DNA of 64,000 nucleotides, taken from the NCBI GenBank assembly GCA_023525715.1, contig CM042010.1, positions 65,961,966 to 66,025,965 of the forward strand. Direction: 5' to 3'. Position numbers and translations under genes: made by a program. Under the pieces are notes generated by a model, which had not been told where the DNA came from, searched no databases, and was given only the letters and a program-made list of their open reading frames with translations. Shown one piece after another: positions 10,562 to 22,291 of the stretch (positions are counted from its first letter, which is position 1; every line of letters starts with the position of its first letter). Source of the stretch: Cichorium intybus (Eukaryota; Streptophyta; Magnoliopsida; Asterales; Asteraceae).

Positions 10562-12710
10562 TGTAAGAACCCGTCAAAAATTTGTAAAAAAATAATAATA
10601 ATAAATAAATAAATAATAATACCGATAAGTATGTATAATAATAAAGTTATGAAAAAAGGGCAAATCGGTCTTTTGCCATATTTTGGGATCTTAATGTAAA
10701 ATATTTTGTGTTTGTGGCAATATTATGAGAAATAAAACAATTGTGTATTAAAAGTTTGACTTTTGTGGTCATAATAGGAGAAATAGAACTAGGGGGTTGA
10801 AATTGGAATTTTTGGAACTATAAATAAGAGAGAAGACTCTCTAAACTCCCAGAAGATTGCAGAAGTTACGGGAGAGAGCGAGAGTGATCGAGAGTTTGGG
10901 CAAAGATTGAGGATTGAAGCTTAAGAAGGAAATTCTTCAATAAGAAGGTTAGTAATCAAGCTTTCTAACCTAATTTCTTGTGTGTTCATCCCGGGGACAA
11001 ACCGAAATCTGAAATCATGGTCATGGTTCAGGTTGTTCCTATGATTTCCTCCATCTAAACAAGCTTAAACAATTAAGTAAACACACAAATCTTAAGGGTG
11101 TTGAGAAAGTAGGTTGCTATTGTCAAGGAATTGAGATTTTGATCAAGAACTCTAGATTGTGAGTTCTTATGATCAAATTGATTCCAAAGATTTATAATAA
11201 GTTTCAGAGGTTATATTGATCAAAATAAACCAGTAGAAACAATTATAAATTGGTAATTCGGATTTTTGGACCAAAAATGTCAAAAACGGGTTTTTGTGGA
11301 ATTTGGATGGAATCAGTGATTCCAAGGTTAAAAGACTTGTTTAAAAGATGGGTTTTGGTCCTGGAATGAGTCTAAAACGATTAAGTAAGTCATAAAGAGC
11401 TTAATATGGAAAAATGGAACTTACAGCACAAAAAATCGGACATTCTGGTCTGCACCAGCAGCGCTCGCGCCGCGACGCTCCTGCCCTTGGTCGCGACGCG
11501 AGGCTAGTAGCCTTCGAGTCGTGAGCAGACACTTGGTCGAGTCGCGAAGCATGAGGTCTTCGCGTCGCGACAGCACCCGTGGTCGCGTCGCGAGGCGACC
11601 ATGCAGTGAGATTTTGAGTTTTTAGATTTTGACCAATATTTGTCCGTTTGATCCCAAATTTTAAACATAGGTTTATTATGGCCAAAAACTTTGTAGAAAA
11701 TTGTCGGAACCAAAATACGACTTCCCGAGGGTACTGTAATAAAATACGCGTATTTCGGGAAAAAGTTACAAATTAAAGGAAGTTATGGTAATGAGCGTTG
11801 TAGCCTAATTATAATCAGTAGTTGCATAGTATGGCACTCTTGTGCTGTAAAAATTAATTGTTATAAATATATATATGAATTGAATATCAATGTATATTTT
11901 TCAAATAATAGGTGGTGGTTCAAATACGAATAACCAAGTGAAAGGAAAAGGAGTTCAAGAAGCTAAATAACTCCTAGGTGACTCGAGGTGAGTGTTATGT
12001 GGATTTTCGGGTACATAGCAAAAATGAATTTATTTACAATGTTTTGGAGTCAAAATGGTTTTATGACTTAAAAGTATTTTATGAAAAATATGATTATAAT
12101 GTGTAAAGAAAGAAAATCAGAAATACAGTGAACTAATAATGTGATTGGCCCACGACGATAAGTTGCTTGGTATCCGGATAAAGACCACTGCCTGCTGCGG
12201 TAGGGGTGGCAATAAGACACTACTGGGATGGTACCTCCCGTCACGAAGTAGTTGTCTTACCTTGATAGATGAATTCGTTTCATGCTATTGGGGAAGTAGC
12301 TGTACGGGTGCATCTCATATAAAACCTACGGGTGTGCTCGTAGGAATGTACTATTAGAAAGAAACAAGGAATACCTGTGGGTGCGCTCACAGGAAAAAGA
12401 AATGTTGAAAGTCTAGAGAATAATGATATTTTTGGTAAACTGTTTTTGGGTCTAAACCCATAATGCTCACGAGACATTATGTCTCACGTATTTTGTTTTA
12501 AATGCTATGTACTCAGGTAAGCAGGAAAGGCATTAAAAGAGTCGGGTGCGGGATTGTAAACACTGTTGTAACAGAATGTAAACTAGACATGTTTGAACTA
12601 TGGTTTGTGATGCAAATTTGTGATACCCCGTTGTATAATGAAACGTTTTGTAAAATAAAATAAATGTGAAATGAGTTTAAAAAAAATGGTGTAAAAGTTG
12701 GGGTGTTACA
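10562..12710 (+). mobile_element. A 5' LTR
   Basis: Ends are TGTAAGAACCC and GGGTGTTACA. A TATA box (TATAAATA, 10819-10826) is followed by a purine-rich GAGAGA leader. A GC-palindrome array lies at 11464-11600, about 640 bp downstream of this TATA box. A run of small hairpins lies at 12301-12393. Compared with the 3' LTR this copy has several CpG-type losses in the first two hairpins. Confidence 0.95.
11464..11600 (+). promoter_or_regulatory. A LTR array of TCGCGNCGCGA palindromes
   Basis: Six motifs in three pairs share the palindromic core TCGCG-N-CGCGA. Four are near-perfect, at about 11464, 11489, 11560 and 11582. Two are degenerate, at about 11516 and 11540. The array occupies exactly the place where sister element B carries an unrelated palindrome array. 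It lies downstream of the TATA box, so it is probably transcribed. Confidence 0.7.
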
Positions 12711-12713
12711 ATT

Positions 12714-12731
12714 TGGTATCAGAGCCATGGT
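12714..12731 (+). other. A primer binding site, initiator tRNA-Met
   Basis: TGGTATCAGAGCCATGG begins three bases after the 5' LTR and matches the complement of the 3' end of plant initiator tRNA-Met, the usual primer of chromoviruses. Confidence 0.9.
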
Positions 12732-13130
12732 TTAAGCGAATTAGGTTGGGTAACCATCCTAGGCTTAAACTAGTGGATTAATGGTAATTAAAGTAGTAGT
12801 ATTCGGTATTAACTAACGGGGTAGAGTCGGTAAAATATAGTATTGCAGTCCACAGACACCGATGAACCAGGGGATCTTGTGATAACATCAGAGCCAAAGT
12901 ATATAGGTGGTTAAAATAATATTGGGCCCGTATTATGGTAACCACAGGATATGCTTTGGAAATGGTGAAGTCACGAGGGAACCTGAGGGATTTGGTTGTG
13001 GAAATTAGTAAAGAGATAACTGAGAATAATAGTTCCATAGAAAGATTACATGCTACAGTTTCCGTATAAATATTGATAGATATACTTATGTGGAATAATA
13101 AACGTAGATCTTATTCATTTTATATAGTAA
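12732..13130 (+). other. A 5' leader
   Basis: Noncoding leader between the primer site and the gag start. It is closely conserved with B (38892-39291) and holds no gene. Confidence 0.8.
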
Positions 13131-16100
13131 ATGGCGAGCGGTGATCAGAACCTTTCAAGTGAAGGACGGGCAGCAAGTCATACTCCGTCCCATGAGGGTA
13201 ATCCCGTTGATGATGAGGTTAACATGGGTCCTAACCCAAATCCAATACCGCAACCTCCACCTGTGACTTTGGAGGCTATACAAAATCTCATCAGCAATTT
13301 AAAAACAGAAATGCGGGAAGATATGCGTCAAATGCTGAATACTCGGCTGGGAGAACCGCACCTTAATCCTTCAGCGGATGATGCCTCTTGGATACCCACT
13401 AATGGAGATTCTGTTACAGAGGAAGATAGTGTGGGGACAGAAGACAAGAAGAGATGTTCTTTCAAAACTTTCCTGACGTGTAAACCAACCGAATACTATG
13501 GAAGTTTTGAGCCCAAAGTTACGATGCGGTGGATACGGGAGACGGAGCAAGTACTGGAGGTCAGCAAGTGTCATGAGAAAGATAAAGTTTATTATGCCTC
13601 ACGAATGTTAAAAGACGATGCGTTAGTTTGGTGGAATACCTTGTACGAACTGGTTGGGAAGGATGTAATTTACAAATGGTCGTGGACCGAATTCACTACT
13701 CGCCTGAAGAACAAATACTGTCCCCTTCGGGATATAGAAAAACTTGAAGATGAATTTCTTACTTTAAGGATGGGGAATATGACTATTGCTGAGTACACTA
13801 AGAAGTTTAGCGATATGCTTCCATTTGTGGGCAACATTTATAATACGGAGCGGGCACGAATCAACCGTTACGCGAAAGGTCTACCTTGGGAGTATGAATT
13901 GGAAGTGAAACGGGCGGTAACAATGGATGAGGCATTTGCGGCAGCCAGAAATGTTGAAGATGTGTGGAAACGAAGAACAATGGAGAGGCAAATTTCTGGA
14001 GATAAACGTAAATTCAGTGGCGGGAGTAGTAGCTGGAATAAGAAGGGAAAATCGGTAGTGATGTCAACCAAGCAGGGCAACTGGAAGACGTGTGAGAAAT
14101 GTTGAAAAGAACATACGGGCGAATGTAAGATGGGAAGTACAGCTTGTTTTAACTGCGGAAGAACGGGCCACAAGGCTAAGGAGTGTACCTATCCGAAGCT
14201 CAGCGAAGTCGAGTGCTTCTCATGTCACGAAAAGGGGCATTATAGTTTCAACTGTCCGAAGAAAGGTGGCGAAACCATGGTATCAACTGCACAGAAAAAG
14301 ACGGAGCCTCAAAAGGTGAAAACTCGCGCTTTCCAACTTACCCGGGAAGAAGCAAAGGAGACACAAGACGTGGTCTCAGGTACCCTATTAATTAACCAGA
14401 TGCCTGCTTATGTATTATTTGATTCTGGCGCTACGTGTTCATTCGTGTCCTATGAGTTTGGTCTAAAATTCAATATACCGTTAGAACCATTAGACCGCGT
14501 ATGCGAGGTAGAATTGGCAAGTGGAAAGAAGGTGGAAATAAAACATGTGTACCGTGGCTGCGAACTCAGCATAGATGATCAGAAATTTTCGTTGAACCTT
14601 CTTCCAATTGGAGTGAAGACTTTCGATGTGGTTATTGGTATGGATTGGCTTGGGGCCAATGATGCAAAAATTGCATGTGGAAGAAAGGTAGTGTCAGTGA
14701 AGATTCCAGGTGGCAGCAAAGTGTATGTGTACGGTGAAAAACCCAAGAGAATGTCTAATTTGATCAGCGCAGCGAAAGTCAGGAGATGTTTGGTGAAGGG
14801 ATGCTTATCCTATGTGGCGTATGTAATGGTGGAAGATAAAGTGAAGAAGACAGTACATGATATTGATGTGGTGAAAGAATATCCAGAAGTGTTTCCAGAC
14901 GATTTACCCGGGTTGCCACCAGTGAGACAAGTTGAATTTCGGATTGATCTTGTACCCGGAGCTTCTCCTATCGCCCGTGCTCCATATCGTTTAGCCCCGA
15001 CCGAAATGCGGGAGTTGATGTCCCAATTACAGGAATTGCTTGATAAAGGCTTCATACGCCCCAGTGTGTCGCCTTGGGGTGCACCGGTGCTGTTTGTCAA
15101 AAAGAAGGATGGCACGATGCAAATGTGCATTGACTACCGCGAGCTCAATAAAATTACCATCAAGAACCGGTACCCACTACCACGAATAGACGATCTGTTT
15201 GATCAGTTGCAAAGCGCTGACTATTTCTCGAAGATTGATCTCCGGTCGGGTTATCATCAGGTGCGGGTAAGAGATGAAGATATTGAGAAGACTGCTTTTC
15301 GCACTCTTTACGGGCATTATGAATTTCTGGTCATGCCTTTTGGTCTGACGAATGCCCCGGCAATCTTCATGGATTTGATGAATAGGGTGTGCAAGCCGTT
15401 CCTTGATAAGTTTGTTATTGTCTTCATTGATGACATCCTTATCTACTCGAAAAATGCAGAAGACCACAAGAATCATCTGAGAACGGTACTGGAAGTCTTA
15501 AAGAAAGAGAAGTTATACGCAAAATTTTCGAAGTGCGAGTTCTGGTTGAGGGAAGTGCAATTCCTTGGACACGTCGTCTCAATCCAAGGCATCAAAGTTG
15601 ATCCCGCAAAGGTGGAAGCCGTGATGAAATGAGAAATTCCCAAGACCTCGACAGAAGTGAGAAGTTTTCTTGGACTCGCGGGGTATTACCGACGATTCAT
15701 CCAAGATTTTTCACGAATTGCAGTACCTCTTACGAAGCTAACAAGGAAAGGGGTAAAATTTGAATGGGAGGCGGAACAAGAGAAAACATTTGAGACACTA
15801 AAAGAAAAGTTATGTAGTGCGCCGGTTCTTACCCTACCAGAAGGAACTGAAGATTTCATGGTGTATAGCGATGCCTCTAATAGAGGATTGGGTTGCGTAT
15901 TAATGCAGCGGGGAAAAGTGATAGCATACGCTTCTCGACAATTAAAAGAACCCGAAATTCGGTATGCAACGCACGATTTGGAATTGGCGGCAATTGTGTT
16001 TGCATTAAAAATCTGGAGGCATTATTTGTACGGAACAAAGTGCACCTTGTACACGGATCATAAAAGCTTGCAATACGTATTTTCACAGAAAGATCTCAAT

Positions 16101-17711
16101 ATGAGGCAAAGTATGTGGCTAGAGCTAATAAATGATTATGACTGTGAAATCGCTTACCACCGTGGGAAAGCGAATGTGGTAGCAGATGCCTTAAGCAGGA
16201 AGTTTCATGAAAAGAAAAGTCAAGAGAGGTTGATGAGGATCGAATTGAAATCAAGCCTAATAGAAAGCATCAAAGACACGCAGAAACAAGTATTGGAAAA
16301 AGGTGACTTAAAGAAGGAAAAGCTGGGAAAAGATTTGGTGTTTGGGGAAAATACCCAAGGACTGAAGACAGTCAGAAACCGCATATGGGTACCAAAAGCA
16401 GGTGGAATCCGGAAGTTGATTCTAGAAGAATCTCATAAATCAAAGTATTCCATTCATCCTGGAAGTACGAAAACTTATCGGGATCTCAAAGAACAGTATT
16501 GGTGGCCGGGAATGAAGAAAAGAATAGTCAAGTATATTTCTAAATGTGCAACCTGTGCACAAGTGAAGGCGTAACACCAAGCCCCTTATGGAAATACTCA
16601 ACCACTGCAAATTCCAGCGGGAAAATGGGAAGACATAACCATGGATTTCATATTTGGGTTGCCAAGAACTAGAAGAGGTCATAATGGTATATGGGTCATT
16701 GTTGACCGTTTAACTAAGAGTGCAATGTTTTTGGCGATTAAAGAAAATACACAATTGGAAACGTTGGCGCAGATATACAAGGATGAAGTTATAAGACTTC
16801 ATGGAGCTCCCTTGTCTATTGTGTCTGACAGAGACCCACGGTTTACCTCAAAATTGTGGGAGGCACTACATGAACGAATGGGGACAAAAATTAAAATGAG
16901 TACAGCTTATCATCCCTAGACAGACGGGCAAAGTGAACGAACGATCCAAACCGTAGAAGATATGCTACGATCGTGTGCTCTGGATTTTGGTGGAAATTGG
17001 GACGAACACTTGCCATTGGTGGAATTTTCTTATAACAATAGTTATCATTCCAGTATTGGGATGCCACCGTTCGAGGCTCTATATGGAAGAAAATGTAGAA
17101 CCCCTTTGTGTTGGCTGGAAGCAGGGGAGACTAAAATAACTGGGCCCGAAATTGTAAGGATAACAAACGAAAAGATCAAAGTAATTCAAACCAATATGAA
17201 AGCTGCTCAAGATAGGCAGAAAAGTTATGCAGATTTGAAGAAGAGACCCTACGATTTGAAAGAGGGTGATCTAGTAATGCTTAAAGTGTCACCGTGGAAA
17301 GGTGTGGTAAGATTTGGAAAGATAGGTAAACTGAGTCCAAGATACATTGGACCCTTCAAGATCTTAAAGAGAATTGGCGAACAAGCTTTCAAGCTAAAGT
17401 TACCACGCGAACTGAGTGGTATACATGATACGTTCCACGTGTGCTATTTGAAAAAGTACTTCGGGGAGAGTGAACTTATTATTCCGTTAGAAGACTTAAA
17501 AGTAGAAGCCCCGAATAAGTTGATAGAAGAACCAGAAGCAATGCTGGAAGTAAGAACCAACAAATTGAGAAACAAAGAGATTGACTTAGTCTTAGTCAAA
17601 TGGAAGCACCAATCGGGTTCAGATTTAACTTAGGAGACTTTGGAAGACATGAAGAGAAGGTACCCCAATTTTACGAACTATGAGAAGATTCCGAGGACGG
17701 AATACTCTTAA
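13131..17711 (+). pseudogene. gag-pol: A gag-pol polyprotein, five nonsense codons
   Basis: One frame of 1527 codons would encode gag, protease, reverse transcriptase, RNase H, integrase and chromodomain in that order. Visible motifs include two CCHC zinc knuckles (CFNCGRTGHKAKEC and CFSCHEKGHYSFNC), the protease motif DSGA, the RT catalytic FIDD, the RNase H YSDAS start, the integrase HPQTDGQ region (broken in this copy) and a chromodomain before the C-terminus. Stops lie at 14103-14105, 15630-15632, 16572-16574, 16917-16919 and 17631-17633. All are single-base changes relative to B, and the length equals B exactly with no indel shift. No full polyprotein can be made, so any recent movement needed proteins from another copy. 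Confidence 0.95.
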
Positions 17712-17722
17712 GGGGGGGAGGT
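17710..17722 (+). other. A polypurine tract
   Basis: AAGGGGGGGAGG lies directly before the 3' LTR and overlaps the end of the gag-pol stop codon. It is the expected plus-strand priming site. Confidence 0.85.
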
Positions 17723-19871
17723 TGTAAGAACCCGTCAAAAATTTGTAAAAAAATAATAATAATAAATAAATAAATAATAATACCGATAAGTATGTATAAT
17801 AATAAAGTTATGAAAAAAGGGCAAATCGGTCTTTTGCCATATTTTGGGATCTTAATGTAAAATATTTTGTGTTTGTGGCAATATTGTGAGAAATAAAACA
17901 ATTGTGTATTAAAAGTTTGACTTTTGTGGTCATAATAGGAGAAATAGAACTAGGGGGTTGAAATTGGAATTTTTGGAACTATAAATAAGAGAGAAGACTC
18001 TCTAAACTCCCAGAAGATTGCAGAAGTTACGGGAGAGAGCGAGAGTGATCGAGAGTTTGGTCAAAGGTTGAGGATTGAAGCTTAAGAAGGAAATTCTTCA
18101 ATAAGAAGGTTAGTAATCAAGCTTTCTAACCTAATTTCTTGTGTGTTCATCCCGGGGACAAACTGAAATCTGAAATCATGGTCATGGTTCAGGTTGTTCC
18201 TATGATTTCCTCCATCTAAACAAGCTTAAACAATTAAGTAAACACACAAATCTTAAGGGTGTTGAGAAAGTAGGTTGCTATTGTCAAGGAATTGAGATTT
18301 TGATCAAGAACTCTAGATTGTGAGTTCTTATGATCAAATTGATTCCAAAGATTTATAATAAGTTTCAGAGGTTATATTGATCAAAATAAACCAGTAGAAA
18401 CAATTATAAATTGGTAATTCGGATTTTTGGACCAAAAATGTCAAAAACGGGTTTTTGTGGAATTTGGATGGAATCAGTGATTCCAAGGTTAAAAGACTTG
18501 TTTAAAAGATGGGTTTTGGTCCTGGAATGAGTCTAAAACGATTAAGTAAGTCATAAAGAGCTTAATATGGAAAAATGGAACTTACAGCACAAAAAATCGG
18601 ACATTCTGGTCTGCACCAGCAGCGCTCGCGCCGCGACGCTCCTGCCCTTGGTCGCGACGCGAGGCTAGTAGCCTTCGAGTCGTGAGCAGACACTTGGTCG
18701 AGTCGCGAAGCATGAGGTCTTCGCGTCGCGACAGCACCCGTGGTCGCGTCGCGAGGCGACCATGCAGTGAGATTTTGAGTTTTTAGATTTTGACCAATAT
18801 TTATCCGTTTGATCCCAAATTTTAAACATAGGTTTATTATGGCCCAAAACTTTGTAGAAAATTGTCGGAACCAAAATACGACTTCCCGAGGGTACTGTAA
18901 TAAAATACGCGTATTTCGGGAAAAAGTTACAAATTAAAGGAAGTTATGGTAATGAGCGTTGTAGCCTAATTATAATCAGTAGTTGCATAGTATGGCCCTC
19001 TTGTGCTGTAAAAATTAATTGTTATAAATATATATATGAATTGAATATCAATGTATATTTTTCAAATAATAGGTGGTGGTTCAAATACGAATAACCAAGT
19101 GAAAGGAAAAGGAGTTCAAGAAGCTAAATAACTCCTAGGTGACTCGAGGTGAGTGTTATGTGGATTTTCGGGTACATAGCAAAAATGAATTTATTTACAA
19201 TGTTTTGGAGTCAAAATGGTTTTATGACTTAAAAGTATTTTATGAAAAATATGATTATAATGTGTAAAGAAAGAAAATCAGAAATACAGTGAACTAATAA
19301 TGTGATTGGCCCACGACGATAAGTTGCTTGGTATCCGGATAAAGACCACTGCCTGCTGCGGTAGGGGTGGCAATAAGACACTACTGGGATGGTACCTCCC
19401 GTCGCGAAGTAGTTGTCTTACCTTGATAGATGAATTCGTTTCATGCTATTGGGGAAGTAGCTATACGGGTGCGTCTCGTATAAAACCTACGGGTGCGCTC
19501 GTAGGAATGTACTATTAGAAAGAAACAAGGAATACCTGTGGGTGCGCTCACAGGAAAAAGAAATGTTGAAAGTCTAGAGAATAATGATATTTTTGGTAAA
19601 CTGTTTTTGGGTCTAAACCCATAATGCTCACGAGACATTATGTCTCACGTATTTTGTTTTAAATGCTATGTACTCAGGTAAGCAGGAAAGGCATTAAAAG
19701 AGTCGGGTGCGGGATTGTAAACACTGTTGTAACAGAATGTAAACTAGACAGGTTTGAACTATGGTTTGTGATGCAAATTTGTGATACCCCGTTGTATAAT
19801 GAAACGTTTTGTAAAATAAAATAAATGTGAAATGAGTTTAAAAAAAATGGTGTAAAAGTTGGGGTGTTACA
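17723..19871 (+). mobile_element. A 3' LTR
   Basis: Same length as the 5' LTR (2149 bp) with about 13 differences. TATA box at 17980-17987, palindrome array at about 18625-18761, hairpin trio at 19462-19554. This copy has intact hairpin stems. Confidence 0.95.
19462..19554 (+). promoter_or_regulatory. Three hairpins with a common GGTGCG loop
   Basis: Three consecutive stem-loops occur: TATACG/CGTATA (19462-19482), CCTACG/CGTAGG (19486-19505) and CCTGTG/CACAGG (19535-19554). The loops of the last two are identical (GGTGCGCT) and that of the first is nearly so (GGTGCGTCT). B has the same trio at 45592-45612, 45616-45635 and 45662-45681, with the third stem changed to CCTATG/CATAGG, a paired substitution. 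The position late in the LTR means it is probably in the genomic RNA leader. An RNA role such as dimerisation is inference. Confidence 0.65.
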
Positions 19872-19876
19872 CAAAG

Positions 19877-20901
19877 TCCCGAAGGTATATTCATATTCAA
19901 GCTGCTGGTGGACGTGAAAACCTGAAATGGGGTACACCAGGTTCCAGGTACACAACAACCCAAACAGCGGAATATAGATTACAAAAATTAGGGACATCTA
20001 AGGTCGTGCGGTCATAGAATGCAGTAGGGATCGTTACAAGCAAATTCGAGAACCGGTCCATCAGGGTTCTTTAAATAGGGTATCTCTAGAGTAACTTTTG
20101 AAACATAAATTTTTAGAACAAACCAGTTTATAACTTGAAGTTAAAACATTTTTGGTCCATTTGTTACTTAAACCAGACAGACAACCACAGAAAAATACAT
20201 TAGTTGGAATGTAACTTTTATCTCATCACCTGCTATCCTATGTCCAGTCCCTTTTATTCAATCAGCTCTCGTTTTGCCGAGTCGCAACCGGGACAGTAAG
20301 GAAAATAATTCGGGGACAATTTCATCACGTTCCAAAGATACATCATCTCATTCCCACATCCATTTTAAGGTTTTCAACTAACTAAACCAAAATAAACTCA
20401 ACCGGGAGAAATAAAAGAAAAAAAATAGCAGAAGAGAACGATTCACCTAGTAATTTGATGGTAGAGGAGGCTTGAATTTTTCGTTTGGGTCCAAACAAAA
20501 CAAAAAAAATTTGGATTTTTTTAATGTGTCTATTTCTTCAATCTTCCATCTTTCATCAGTTTGTTGTTGTTTCTCATTCAAGTACACTCCTCCCCAACTT
20601 TGTGCCTTTGGATCGTCCCCGATGCAACAAAAAAAATCCTATAGAAAACAAAAACAAAACTGCAAGCATAATATTAAATAAAAATAATAATAACCCTCAA
20701 TTTCGCCAGAGATCGCGATTGCACTTGGCACATGCAACAAGCCGTTTAAACCCCTAGGTTGCCACTATTGGACGAGTGAAGTCCCGTGAGGGTTTGCAAT
20801 GAACACACCCACAAAGTTCGCGAGTTGCCTCCAGTAAAGCGCTAAGTTTAACATTTTCAGCCAGGCAGATACATGTATCATGCTTCACGGAGGATCGTAT
20901 G
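19877..20901 (-). mobile_element. F 3' untranslated region, part 2
   Basis: F internal sequence between A and the F ORF. It contains the second copy of the 222-bp-period repeat (19906-19980) and, at about 20818-20862 on the minus strand, a motif beginning TTAAACTTAGCGC and continuing into GGAGGCAACTC. The same motif follows the protease region of C and E. Short plus-strand frames here are not credible genes. Confidence 0.65.
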
Positions 20902-22236
20902 TCAGTTGACTTTTTGAAAAACAATCATGTTGTGGTGATATGGTGTCATATATTTCTCTTTATTTTCAAACAACTCACATTCCTGAGTTTCATCCGAATC
21001 AAATGGCATGTCAACTTTGACCTTATCGAATCCCGGTCTTTTACCTTTGATTCTTTTGAAAGAGCACTTAAACCTTGTTCTGAAAGGACATGCATTTCTC
21101 CTTGGAGTGAAGTTCTGTAACCGACTCTTGATACCATTTACCACTTTCATCTTTGATTTGTAGGATCGTGTGGTATAATGTTTCTTTTTCTCCATTCTTT
21201 TCTTCACATGTTGACTCCCAGTGTTATCCATGTCTTTTGATCTATTATAAGAGAAAAGTTTCTCCAGATCGTGGGTAGTGTCAGCAAGCATATTTATGGT
21301 ATACTCATAGAAGTAATCATCCATAGTATTGATTACCAACAAGTCGCCACTGATCGGAGGATCATTAGTACATCCAAATAGTTGAAGTTTAAATTTTTGG
21401 TTTCCAAATGTCACATCAATGACACCTTCATGACAACTAATTTGAGAAAAAATAGTTGTCAAAATGAGACGATTGATGATGGCATGCGGTTTTTTGAATA
21501 TCACACGTTTTTTAGAATCTAGCACGAAAATGTCAACAAGAATGTGCTTTTTAGGTTCTTTGAAATTCGCTAGGTCGAGGGTGGTATTAGACTCCACTAA
21601 CCCCTCCCCAACTTTGGGTGTTTCCGGTTCATAGAAAATCATTTGGGATGTTTCCAATTCAATTTCAGATTTTTCTTGGTTAATTGTTTCTAATTCAATA
21701 TTTTCCCCATCAATTGATACATAATCCTCCAACACAACCTCATAATCAGGTGGTGTAGGTTTATGTACATTAATGTCAAAATATTCATCACTACACAAGA
21801 TACTTACCTCATCCGCTTGCATAGTATCTGAATGTTCATCCAATGGCTGTTGTTTTAGTTGCTCCACCATTTGTTCCAATTGATTTTCAAGAATTGAAAT
21901 TGCCTTGGAGTTGTTTTCCTCTTGTTTGAAGCCTTCCTTCAACAATTCCATCATTAGATCCAACTTCTTGTCAAGTGACGACTCGTGTGTTCCTTGATTT
22001 TCTAGAAAATAGGATGATTCGTCATCTTGATTTGGGTCCGAATTGTTGCTCCCCCACCAATCATCATCGTATGGATCTCGTTGTGGTGGTAGACTATAAA
22101 AGTCATAATAACCCAGATTCATGGTGAGATAATCACCTATTGTCCTTCCTTCATTCATGGTATAAATCCAAGTCTTTAATTGTAAGTGTGCATACAACTT
22201 GTTGAACCTAAAAAGACAAAACACGAACAAAAACAC
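20902..22236 (-). CDS. F single ORF, uncharacterised retroelement protein
   Basis: An uninterrupted 444-codon ORF in F's orientation directly follows the leader and primer site and is the only long frame of F. An internal Met at about residue 27 (MNEGRT) is an equally plausible start. The N-terminal third is acidic, with a predicted coiled-coil-like Lys/Glu/Leu stretch around residues 85-130 (KKLDLMMELLKEGFKQEE). A segment near residue 275 (GVIDVTFGNQKFKLQLFG) resembles sequence that follows the protease in Athila polyproteins. The last 100 residues are very basic, as expected of a nucleic-acid-binding gag tail. I see no zinc knuckle, protease motif or polymerase. It may be a diverged gag-derived protein. 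Its survival without stops is notable given about 5-6% LTR divergence. Confidence 0.55.
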   Translation of the reverse strand: MFLFVFCLFRFNKLYAHLQLKTWIYTMNEGRTIGDYLTMNLGYYDFYSLPPQRDPYDDDWWGSNNSDPNQDDESSYFLENQGTHESSLDKKLDLMMELLKEGFKQEENNSKAISILENQLEQMVEQLKQQPLDEHSDTMQADEVSILCSDEYFDINVHKPTPPDYEVVLEDYVSIDGENIELETINQEKSEIELETSQMIFYEPETPKVGEGLVESNTTLDLANFKEPKKHILVDIFVLDSKKRVIFKKPHAIINRLILTTIFSQISCHEGVIDVTFGNQKFKLQLFGCTNDPPISGDLLVINTMDDYFYEYTINMLADTTHDLEKLFSYNRSKDMDNTGSQHVKKRMEKKKHYTTRSYKSKMKVVNGIKSRLQNFTPRRNACPFRTRFKCSFKRIKGKRPGFDKVKVDMPFDSDETQECELFENKEKYMTPYHHNMIVFQKVN

Positions 22237-22291
22237 GTAAAAAAGAACAAAAATTAAATCAGAAAAGGAACTAGGTTGCTAAGTGAAATAG

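Larger units (their letters stand above)
10562..19871 (+). mobile_element. Chromovirus A (Ty3/gypsy), complete but dead
   Basis: A is a 9310-bp element with two LTRs of exactly 2149 bp, the target duplication CAAAG (10557-10561 and 19872-19876), an initiator-tRNA-Met primer site, a polypurine tract and a single gag-pol frame (13131-17711) with a C-terminal chromodomain, typical of Tekay/Reina-like chromoviruses. I count about 13 substitutions between its LTRs (0.6%), so it inserted recently. The coding frame nevertheless holds five nonsense codons and no frameshift. It sits in the 3' region of F. Confidence 0.95.

Noticed and set aside
9989..10612. 207-codon plus-strand frame
   Set aside because: It runs against F's orientation, crosses the border into A's LTR and has no recognisable domain.
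12714..12731. tRNA gene fragment
   Set aside because: The match covers only the tRNA 3' end and lies directly after an LTR, so it is a primer binding site. The same holds at 38874, 30774, 23281, 48315 and 58378.
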